A DNA stretch of 64,000 bases from Hymenoscyphus infarciens (Eukaryota > Ascomycota > Leotiomycetes > Helotiales > Helotiaceae), in NCBI GenBank assembly GCA_001414345.1, contig LLCB01000190.1, positions 1 through 64,000 on the forward strand. The letters are read 5' to 3'. Numbering within the stretch: position 1 is the stretch's first letter; every line of letters starts with the position of its first letter. Below the pieces are notes generated by a model. It did no database searches. It was not told the DNA's origin and saw nothing but the letters and a program-made list of their open reading frames with translations. The translations under genes and the position numbers were made by a program. This document shows, piece after piece, positions 1-8,835 of the stretch.

Positions 1-1145
1 TATATAATAGAGTAAAAGCTATCTACTTTTAGTAGATAATAGACTAAAAGCTATCTACTTTTAGTAGATAATAGAGTAAAAGCTATCTACTTTTAGTAGA
101 TAATAGACTAAAAGCTATCTACTTTTAATCTATAATAGAGTAAAAGTCTTTTTATATATAAGGTTAGTAAATATTAAATATATAATAAAATAAAGTTTAT
201 ATACTTTTAGTAGATAATAGACTAAAAGTTATCTACTTTTAGTAGATAATAGACTAAAGGTTATCTACTTTTAATATATAATAGAGTAAAAGCTATCTAC
301 TTTTAATATATAATAGAGTAAAAGCTATCTACTTTTAGTAGATAATAGACTAAAAGTCTTTTTATATATAAGGTTAGTAAATATTAAATATATAATAGAA
401 TAAAGTTTATATACTTTTAGTAGATAATAGACTAAAAGTTATCTACTTTTAGTAGATAATAGACTAAAAGCTATCTACTTTTAATATATAATAGAGTAAA
501 AGCTATCTACTTTTAGTAGATAATAGACTAAAAGCTATCTACTTTTAGTAGATAATAGACTAAAAGCTATCTACTCTACTTTTAGTAGATAATAGACTAA
601 AAGCTATCTACTTTTAATATATAATAGAGTAAAAGTCTTTTTATATATAAGGTTAGTAAATATTAAATATATAATAGAATAAAGTTTATATACTTTTAGT
701 AGATAATAGACTAAAAGTCTTTTTATATATAAGGTTAGTAAATATTAAATATATAATAGAATAAACTTTATATACTTTTAGTAGATAATAGACTAAAAGT
801 TATCTACTTTTAGTAGATAATAGACTAAAAGTCTTTTTTATATATAGGTTTAATAAATAAGTAATATATAATATAATAAGAATTATCTACCTTTAGTAGA
901 AAATAGACGAAAAGTCTTTTTTATATATATATATTAATAAATATTTAATATATAATATAATAATATATATATACTTCTAGTAGATAATAGGTCTTTAAAT
1001 AATTCTTTTTAATTAATTAATTCTCTAATATATTTAGAGATTATAAGTTATTTAAAAGATTTAAAACTTATAAATATAAAAGACTTCTAGTCTCTTTTAT
1101 ATTAAAAGTGCTTAAATAGATATCTATCTAGCTAATTATTATATA
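1..1145. repeat. AT-rich 32-bp satellite array
   Basis: The first 960 bases are an array of a 32-bp unit. Each unit contains the hyphenated palindrome TATCTACT-TTT-AGTAGATA and a linker reading AATAGACTAAAAG or AATAGAGTAAAAG. The array is broken at about 146, 356, 627, 717 and 830 by a second, AT-only module starting TCTTTTTATATATAAGG, giving a higher-order structure. From about 960 to 1145 the sequence is AT-rich without clear periodicity. There is no coding potential. It is probably a RIP-affected satellite or the edge of another AT-rich compartment. The array may continue to the left of the window. Confidence 0.85.
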
Positions 1146-3257
1146 AGACTTTATTCTTTCTAGTCACGTTTCTAGGCTACTTTTAATACCGTCAAAGGCC
1201 GGTTTTACACGTGATACCTGCGCGCTGACAAAGCTCAGAAGGCGACGTGGTCATACCGACGTTAGACGAGTCATATGGCCCTTAGGAGGGCTGGTCATAA
1301 CGTTATGACCTGGCCCTCCTAAGGCTCGGGCTCGCTTCTTTTTGCATGCCTGTGGTGTGCACGAGGCTGCGCCACCAATGGGAGATTCCAAGGTTTCTCG
1401 CTTACTGACCAGCAGCGTTGCGTCCCAGTCAGACGGTACCGAAGTACATTCGTGGTTCTCAAAAACCAACACGCCTCAAGGGAAAGACGTGCTGTTATTG
1501 GAGCTCCCAGGGTGACCAAAAAGCGACCAATGCCCATAAGCATGGCCATGGGCGCAGGGTGTAAACTCTATTCTAGTCTTTATTCGCACATCAGTAGTCG
1601 AATCATTCAAACAACCAACATCGTATCTTACGTACGGAGCTAGCGTTATTCAATTCTCGGAATCATGAATTTTTGCTTACTCAGTCTCAACTCAAAACAT
1701 TGATATGGAGAAAATCCCAATCAACCCATTTCTCCCACTGGAAATTCATGAGCTGTTAAGGAAACCCAGAATGTAGGTTGAAAACTGTTTTTGAAGTTGG
1801 AGCAAATTTGCCCTGCTGCTTCCAGGCCCCCACTTTACGCTATCGCTGACTGCAGGCCATCATTCCTTTCGATTGGTCCCATGGCAACGGGAAAGCGCCC
1901 ATGCAAGCAAGTGAACTGCCTATTTGCGCCAGCTTCGGCTCTGGATATGCCACGTCTTGTGGATTCTCCTTGTGACGATTCTCCATAATGCATGAATGCT
2001 TTCCATGCAGTTGGTATTCACGGCGCTCAGATCCCATCCGATTGGTCATTGTTAATAAATGGGAGTCAACACAATCTGCTTCTCGGATTGCCGCGCTGGT
2101 ATGGAGGAGTATAGGTGTATGGAGTCAAGACTTTTGTTTTAAGAACATCGTGCTTCTTTCTTTTCTTGCGTCTAGCTCCCTTAGATTTGAACGAGGAAGG
2201 AAAATTACGTTCTCCGCAATAGCGAAGAAAATAAAGAATACACCTGAAGGGAAAACTCCTGCTTGAGACATTGGTGGATTTGTAGATCAAGCGAATGATT
2301 ACCAGGAAGTTTTTTTGTAGTGGGGATTGTTCAGTTTCGTAAGTGACCTCTGTAGATTTGCGTTAAGTAGGAGAGGTCGCGACTTCGGGGCTTGCGTGAG
2401 ATTGGAAGCCCCTGTGGAAAATCCAGCAAACTCACTCCAGAAACATTTCGTGTAGCACCGCCTGCCTATATGTGAGGTTTTCTGGGGAATAAGTGTTCAA
2501 AGCTAACATAAATAGGTTACTTCTGTACGTTCATTTGGCCTGTAAAGATACACGTTTGTATCTGTAAATTGCAAGCTGAGATATAAATCTGCAGTTCTGC
2601 AAAACTTATCCCTTCAGATGCGTAGATGTAGTAGATCTATTTCTATTTCAATCTAGTAATTTCTATAGAAATGAGATTAAAACGTATAGGTATTATATTT
2701 AAGAAGTTATCAACCTCTCTATGTACTTTTTTGAAAGTTTAACTACCTATATTACTTGATACAGCTTTGTTTATTTTATTACGCTTGGGCCGTTTCCTTG
2801 GTGTTCTTGGAAGGGATATGCTACATGATCATTCAAGTTTACTACGCAAAATGACTAGATGATCAGAATTATATTGAAGTAGAAAACCTAACTTTTGATC
2901 AAAAGCACGATATATATTTCAAAGGAATCTATGAGAACGAAAAATGATCGCGATTCAGTGTTTTGCATCATTATAGCAGGTGCAGGTACCGTTTCCAGGG
3001 CCACTGACTTGACGGAACCTGCGACGCACTTTACCAAATTTAATAGAACATCTGAAAGAGAAGGGAAAAGCATACATTTTTTTATACAAAAGAATCTTTG
3101 GTAGCTAGCATCTGTTAATTGTTGCGTTGTGGTTTTATTCAAAGGAACAAATTAGAACGTTTTTCCGTCTCTGGAGGTTACTTACTTAAGCACCCCTCCT
3201 GTGAACCTCCACAAGTAACTTCCTTGACAACACCACTCGTAATCAAATACCACCATC
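1146..3257. other. Gene-poor stretch between satellite and first gene
   Basis: Base composition returns to normal after about 1150, with a more AT-rich patch at 2590-2780. Only short ORFs without recognisable domains occur, on both strands. Apart from the palindrome at 1281-1323, nothing here supports a gene. The last 100-150 bases should hold the promoter of the gene that starts at 3258. Confidence 0.5.
1281..1323. repeat. Near-perfect 43-bp palindrome
   Basis: The left arm (1281-1301) begins CTTAGGAGGGC and the right arm (1302-1323) is its reverse complement apart from one mismatch or indel. The central 18 bases (GGTCATAACGTTATGACC, 1293-1310) are perfectly self-complementary. The role is unknown. 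It could be a cruciform-forming site or a trace of a foldback or terminal-inverted-repeat element. Confidence 0.8.
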
Positions 3258-3781
3258 ATGTCTAACAAGAAAGACATGCGGAGGCCAGACCTCGGTAGGA
3301 TGCCTTGACTCTATCCTGTTGATATACAATACCTGACCTTGATAGTGATCCCGTACCAAGCACCTGTCGCAAAGGAGGCAGCCAGCGACATCAGCAGCAC
3401 ATTAGGAAGCACCCTTCCAATGGCGGCAATGTTCACACGCAACAAGTTTATTGGATGGTCAGTTTGAAAGGCGCAACTGCAAAGTCTATCGGGAACAGGC
3501 GCTGACAGTCTGTGGTCTAGGGCTGCGGTGGTATTGGCGGTCCAGAATTGGTTAGGGGAGAGTCAGGAATCCAAGAAGACGTCTTCTCAGCCAGCTTATT
3601 TCTCGGTCGGGATGGCCCGTAAGTTTCTTTTTTCTGTGGTCATACCATCAAAAAATGAATGCTAATTATTGCTATTCAAGTCATGTCTCTTATCGTTACA
3701 TACCTGCCTGTTTTCATGCCACCGCCTGGCGCAAAAGCGGGCACAGGGACCGAAGCTCCTTCGGCTGTTCCAGTGGCATAG
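3258..3781 (+). CDS. Asterix-like PAT-complex ER membrane protein
   Basis: The model gives a 115-residue protein of the Asterix (WDR83OS) family. Asterix forms the PAT complex with CCDC47, which shields polar transmembrane helices during membrane protein insertion in the ER. Exons are 3258-3294, 3346-3457, 3521-3618 and 3681-3781. All introns (51, 63 and 62 nt) are GT-AG and phase-consistent. Family signatures include an N-terminal MSNKKDMRRPDL followed by VIPYQAP, the conserved STLPMAAMFTRNKFIGW before the first hydrophobic segment, and a second hydrophobic segment ending in VTYLPVFMPPP. The C-terminus is a short Ala/Pro/Thr-rich tail. Length is normal for fungal homologues. It is convergent with the downstream mL45 gene. 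Function is by family membership and has been little studied in fungi. Confidence 0.88.
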
Positions 3782-4156
3782 GTGTCATGGATCCGATTCA
3801 CAACTCCGAGGGGGCGATTGTATTATAGGAAAGAAGGTCGGACTCGCTGTACAAATAAATCTTTTTTTGCTATTGAGGACATAGGAGCGATGATATGATA
3901 ATGGAAGGGCGTTGACAGGAAGGACTCTTACTTCTGCCGATTGGTTTTTAGCCTTTGAATACTCACTTGATCACTTGAGTATTTAGCTTTATAGACACCT
4001 CACTTTTCGTAAATTTGTTGCATTCATTGTCACTGTGTCTATTCAAGTATTTTTCCTAGCTTCAGGTAGGTATCTCTCACCATGTTTACACCGTTACATG
4101 CACATAATTTTACAATCGATCACCTGCGGGGGCAGACACCAACCCGACACCTCCCT
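3782..4156. other. Convergent 3' intergenic region
   Basis: This 375-bp stretch lies between two convergent genes. It holds both 3' ends and termination signals; AATAAA is present on the plus strand near 3855. No ORF of interest was seen. Confidence 0.6.
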
Positions 4157-5160
4157 TTACACCCAACTCTGAATGATACCGTCCTTCTGCATCTTCTTGA
4201 CAGCCTTCTCTGATGTGGGTTGGGTAGTCCCCCAAATCTTCCAAGGACCCTCCTTCCATTTCAACGACACTTTTTGTATGCACAAATACTCCACCACTTT
4301 CACATCGTTACCACTTCCCTCGAGAACCTGGCCATGCTTGTCCTTCCTCGTCAACCGCTGTGTCGAAGCTATCCTCACAACCGCCTGCCTCATCACTCCC
4401 CCATCAAACCCGGGAATTTGGAATGCACGATGGCTCACAACCCTTGTATGCGGCCTATTGTATTTCACCAACTCCCACGTCATCCGTTCATTTCTTGGTC
4501 TTGAGGCTATCCTCGCCCGCAAAGAACTCGAAAGCCCGCCCCCCACTGCACAAATCTCCTTTATAGTATTGGCATCCCGCTTAGCAAGACTATTGTACAT
4601 TTCTGCATGTAGCCTTTTAGCTACTCCAACCATCTTAGAGGGACGGATTTCGAAGGGTCTTTTTGCAAAGATCGACTTCCAGAATCCTAGGTCGGGCTTC
4701 CTTGTAGGTGCCGAGTAATAGACGTAGAGTATCAGGATAAAATCGCGGGCCGACAACACTAGACGGCGAAACATTTGAGCCTTTAGAAAGTGAGGTATCG
4801 ATCGGAGGTTGTCGGGTTTCGAAAAGAAGGGGGGTGGGATGTATGTGGCTAGAGGCAGATGAGTTTAGCACTGCAACAGCCACCGGGGGGAAAGGTGGAT
4901 TCAATACCAGGCAACAACCCAACATCTTCATTGTCCAGTTTGCTCGAGTCCTTGTGAGACTGTATGCTCGCTTCACTTTTGGGTTTGGTGCGTGGCATTG
5001 ACATTGGTTTTCCGACCTGGGCCCGTAGTGGTGCGAATCGAGAGAAACAACATCTTTGGGCTGGCGCGGGAGGGAGGGCGAGAGCAGGAGCAGGACCAGT
5101 TCTGGCGACGGATCTTGCTGCTAGAGAGAGCGGTCGGTAGAGAGATTGGAGTTGTGCCAT
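4157..5160 (-). CDS. MRPL45: Mitochondrial large-subunit ribosomal protein mL45
   Basis: The model gives a 314-residue mitochondrial protein of the mL45/Mba1 (Tim44-like) family. This protein sits at the exit tunnel of the mitoribosome and helps attach it to the inner membrane. Exon 1 is 5160-4908 and exon 2 is 4848-4157. The 59-nt intron is phase 1, with donor GTATTG, a TGCTAAAC branch-like site and acceptor CTAG. The N-terminus (MAQLQSLYRPLSLAARSVAR) is an amphipathic, Arg-rich targeting sequence. The Tim44-like domain follows, with recognisable blocks VGLLP, PDLGFWKSIFAKRPF, HAEMYNSLAKRD, TWELVKYN, RQAVVRI and WKIWGTTQPT. An in-frame ATG lies 72 nt upstream (5232), but the 5160 start gives the better targeting peptide. 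It is divergently transcribed from EOS1. Confidence 0.88.
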
Positions 5161-5624
5161 CGGCAGGGAATGACTGAGGTGAGGTACCTCAGGCTTCGTA
5201 TTCGAGCTTGGTGGGACGTTCGTCGCGGTCAACTGAGGTGAGGCGCTTTCCTAAGTTCTAACCAAAACCAAAACCGAACCATATTGATACTTTTTGTGCA
5301 GGGGTTGCCGTTTGGTGACAGGCGACCGCCAAGCCCAGAAATCCGGGGAAGCTCAATGCAGTGAACCTCCGCGTACTCCGTACTCGAGCTCGAGTACGGA
5401 GTACCTTACAAGTACCCTCGTATACCTACAACACAACCCCTCGCCTCCCCTTATCTCAGGTCTCTTGTAATTCCTTCCAGACCCGACGTCGACGACGACG
5501 ACGGCAACAACTCTCACATCTCTACCTACGCCGTCCGCGTCTGCGTGCCAGACTTCCTCCCTCTCCACCCCCTCTCAACACCCCCAATTGCAATGCGGCA
5601 GCACATGCCCTAACAAGCCCGCAG
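5161..5624. promoter_or_regulatory. Divergent mL45/EOS1 promoter region
   Basis: This region separates the mL45 start (minus) from the first assignable EOS1 coding exon (plus). It contains the AACCAAAACCAAAACCG motif near 5258-5274, a perfect 32-bp palindrome and a CGA-rich tract near 5485-5505. The unassigned EOS1 start exon is probably here. The sequence ending at 5624 (CTAAC 11 nt before GCAG) looks like a branch point and splice acceptor. Confidence 0.5.
5373..5404. repeat. Perfect 32-bp palindrome in promoter
   Basis: The half-site GTACTCCGTACTCGAG is followed immediately by its exact reverse complement with no spacer. It lies inside the divergent promoter region between mL45 and EOS1. 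The half-site itself contains two copies of GTACTC/GTACTCG, so the site offers four related sub-motifs. It could bind a dimeric regulator or form a hairpin in a 5' UTR. It is not part of any coding exon that can be supported. Confidence 0.85.
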
Positions 5625-6760
5625 ACTGGCTTCCCATTCTCAGCGGCGCTCTCCAGCATCAACAACATCGTCGACCTCCTCATCCCACCAACGCCACCAG
5701 CTCCAAGCCCCACAGCAGCAGCAGCAGCAGCAGCAACAGCACTCCTCTACAATCAGTCCGACTTCCGCCTACCCACCGACCTACACGCCCTTGATTCCGA
5801 CCTCTCCTCCAAACCTTCATCCTGCCGACCCCGAGCGAAAAGACAGCGTCCTTCACCCACGAGTTGCGGTATTACTAGGAGTAGAGAAACATTGGCATTT
5901 TCCTTTACTGCTATGCCGTGCCTTGAGTACAGCGCCGGCGGCCTGGTGGGGCCTGCGATGTGCATTGACTTTCATGGGAGAATTGTTGCTGGATGAGGAA
6001 ACGGGGGTTGTAGATGGCGCCTGGAGTGTTGAGAGACGGTTTAGGGTTACCGAGGTGTTTTTGGCTGTGCTGTGGGTATGTAGCCATGACCTCTCGTATC
6101 TCGTATATTGCCGTGGAAATGCTGGATTTGTGTCCAATCTTATTCCAAGGGAAAAAGGCTGACTGGTTATTGTAAAGTGCTGTGCGTCGGCGTACCTCTC
6201 CTTCTACTTTACAGATTGTCTCATGTCTCGTTGGTTCGTTCCCCCCTTCCTTGTAACAGATCTGTCTATGATATTCAACTCATCTCATTCAACTAGGCTC
6301 TTAAACTACACGCCCCAGGCAACACTCGTTCGACTCCTCACAATAAATGCTCTAAACGCCTACATAACCTCATGGGTCCTTTACCTCTCCGGTGGATCGG
6401 AGGATCCTAGGTTACTATTACCGGCTTGGATAAGTATAGCCAGTGTTAGCTCCCTCTTCTCATCGCGTTGTGTCAATGATATCTCCATCTCCTTGCATCC
6501 TTCTCAACTAACCTCACACCCAGACACTAACTTTCCTCTACCACCTAACCCACCCCCGCTTGGCTATCTTAAAGGAAACCTCTCTCTCTATCTCCGTTTT
6601 CAGCATTGCAAGTTTCATAAGCATGGTCTCTCTCCTTTTACAACTTCACCTCACCCGCGCCAATGACCCGCCTGTTCCTCTCTTTATGATTGCGCGTCAA
6701 TGTTGGAAATATGCCAAGATAGGTGTTGGTATGATTGGAATGGTAGGGAGGGAACTCTAG
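5625..6760 (+). CDS. EOS1: N-glycosylation protein EOS1 (5' end unresolved)
   Basis: This encodes the fungal EOS1 family of ER multipass membrane proteins, implicated in N-glycosylation and oxidative-stress tolerance in yeast. Supported exons are 5625-6075, 6178-6233, 6297-6444 and 6524-6760. The introns of 102, 63 and 79 nt are GT-AG and phase-consistent. Family blocks are HPRVAVLLGVEKHW, LLLCRALSTAPAAWWGLRCA, TDCLMSRWLLNYTPQAT, NAYITSWVLYLSGG, DPRLLLPAWISIAS and LLLQLHLTRANDP. The N-terminal part is low-complexity (Ser-rich, then a run of about nine Gln at 5713-5740). Upstream in the same frame there is TAA at 5611, preceded by ATG at 5593 and 5605. So either a start exon is spliced to the acceptor at 5624 or the gene carries a nonsense change. 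The only other upstream ATG seen (5170) could reach this acceptor in phase through a donor near 5236, but that is weak. The body of the gene looks intact. Confidence 0.82.
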
Positions 6761-7379
6761 ATCCTGTGAAGACGAAAAACACTTGATTCAACCCGTATTC
6801 GGTGTATTTAATGTTGCTCTCTTATTTGATTTGCCGTTTAGGAAGCGGTCGTCTCCGTTCATTTTCCAACGTAAATTGTTATGTTGAGTACCGTTAAAAA
6901 GGACTCTGTTGCAGGCCTTGATCACCGGGAATTAATCATTGATTTGGAGAGGTTTCAAAGCATTGCAAAATCGCATACAACTAGTCAAAACAGATTAAAA
7001 GGCCTACCTGAAGCATTAACAAGAAGACGCAGCAGTTTTTAAAGTGTATTTTTGAATTGTCGGAATCCATAAAGTCCTATGTATGGAGCAAAAAGAGAGA
7101 AAGAATCCTTCCGAATACACATGTAAGAGTGACTGCAAAATAGCAAATTCCGTCATCATTCCTCCGAGCCGATTAGTTCAGGCTATCCATTGCTTTCTGT
7201 GAAGAATGCGGGTATCATCGAACGCCCCAATATCGAACCGTACGGCAAAGCATCAGGTCGACCCAGCCATTCGAGAATTTGAGGCGGAGCAAGAAGTTGG
7301 ATATGTGAAAGGGGTTGCTGCAGGAGACTTCTATCCGAGGTCCTCATGATGAAGGCTTGGAGGGACAAAGTTCGACGAC
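6761..7379. other. Convergent 3' intergenic region
   Basis: This 620-bp stretch lies between the convergent EOS1 and eIF1 genes. Only short ORFs without family resemblance are present. A 61-codon minus-strand ORF at 7183-7368 has no recognisable features. Confidence 0.5.
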
Positions 7380-8181
7380 TTAGAAACCGTGGACCTGAAA
7401 GTGCATTTGATTAGATGAAGATAGCTTCAGCAAGGACGGAAGGGCATACCTTGATGGTCTTGGCATCCAGTTCAAGTCCTTCCTTTTTATCGGTAAGGAA
7501 TTCTTGTACATCCTTTCGCTGATCGCCCTGAAGTTGGATCACCTCTCCCATCTCGCTGTCGACGACAATAGTGCCATTGCAGGCTAAAACAGATCTTAGC
7601 TTAGCAGAAATGACTATGTTGGGCTGGAAGCGTGGGGGGGTGGCGATGGTGATTGCGGGGGAACGTACCGAACTTTTTCTTGATGACCTTGAGGATCTTC
7701 TTCTGATCGAATTTCTTGGGGAGACCTTGGACAGTCGTCAAAGTCTTACGACCATTGCGCTCTGTTGGTTGAAGTCCCTGTCAGCAAGCCGCTTATCTCA
7801 ACCATCCATTTGCGTCAGACGCGGGGCTGGTGCGGAGAAGAAAACGATCGCAGGGCAAACTTACGCTGAATACGGATGTGTATGTAATTCTGCGACTGCT
7901 TCGTCTCACCAGTATCTTCGTCGGCTTCGGCGAAGGGGTCTGTATCACACGAATGTTAGCTATGGCATGAGGATCCCTTGCGATAAGACTTGGGGGTAGA
8001 GAAGAGCGAAGCGGGTGGCAGTTCTGCAATGCGCGGTGGCAGAAAGGGGACCAGCTGCCGATGCGATGCTTTCGTGGTCTGCTCCAGCCCATGCGTGTGC
8101 AAGAGACGTCGGGTACTGTATGGGCATGGCGGATAGGTAAATGGCAGACTCACCGAAGGTCTTGAGATTTTCGATTGACAT
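7380..8181 (-). CDS. SUI1: Translation initiation factor eIF1 (SUI1)
   Basis: eIF1 binds the 40S subunit and controls start-codon selection. The model has five exons: 8181-8154, 7939-7865, 7761-7669, 7583-7450 and 7394-7380. Introns are 214, 103, 85 and 55 nt, and the total is 114 residues, the usual eIF1 length. It starts MSIENLKTFDPFAEADEDTG and continues with IHIRIQQRNGRKTLTTVQGL, a Lys-rich KKFDQKKILKVIKKKF, the SUI1 core ACNGTIVVDSEMGEVIQLQG, DQRKDVQEFL, and the C-terminal AKTIKVHGF. The last exon is only 15 nt (VHGF and stop), and the first holds only nine complete codons plus one base. Every junction is GT-AG and in phase. High intron density in a short, highly expressed gene is normal for this family in filamentous fungi. 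Confidence 0.96.
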
Positions 8182-8835
8182 AAACTCGAGTGTTCCTGGG
8201 TTCCTGGGGCTGGGTGTTGTTTTGGTGGGGTCAAGAAAGTGGTGCGAGAACTTGTCGCGGGAGGCAGATGCTCGAGGTCGTGAGAGGGTTGTAGAAGAGT
8301 GGAGATTGGTCGCGAGGTGTCAAGAGGTTGAAGAGGTTGGGTGTGTTATGGAAAGAAAGGAAGAGGGGCAATCGATTTGAGAACGGCGCTAAAATGCCCC
8401 GGGGCTGGGCTGTCTGTCAGCTCCACGTGATGTTTGTGAATCACTGGCGACCCGCCAGTGAATCATTAACTCCTTCCTTTAATTGCGGCAAACTCGTGAT
8501 TTAATAATTCTGGAAACTGTAATTGATACTTATTCAATAGTACACTCGTGGCTCTATTTCGCCCAAAGCAGATACAGCAAATACAGCGAGCGAGTAAGGA
8601 TTATTATGTATTATCCTTTGCAACCATTGAAGGAATTCAAAATAGTCCTGGACCGTGAACTAATTACCTCGATACTAAAACTCGAATGTAACAAACTAAA
8701 GAAAGAACCCCATAAACATAATTTCTGAGTATCAACAAATTGATTGCCCCACCACATAGCCTAAACTGCATTCCTAACCAAATTCCTCTCGACACTAGCT
8801 CCCGCGATACATCCCTTCCTCTACCATCCACAAGC
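8182..8835. promoter_or_regulatory. eIF1 upstream region and symporter 3' end
   Basis: This stretch holds the promoter of eIF1 (transcribed leftward from 8181) and the 3' end of the leftward symporter gene that stops at 8836. A hairpin-like motif occurs at about 8446-8460, where GGCGACCCGCCAGTG follows TCACTG. No coding sequence is supported. Confidence 0.45.

Noticed and set aside
1..960. Regularly spaced repeats resembling a CRISPR array
   Set aside because: The units are directly tandem with no unique spacers, and the genome is eukaryotic, with introns and a MAT locus.
5361..5996. 211-codon plus-strand ORF over the EOS1 5' region
   Set aside because: It starts at GTG, is Arg/Pro low-complexity and lies in a different frame from the EOS1 blocks after 5790. 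Any contribution as an upstream exon cannot be shown.
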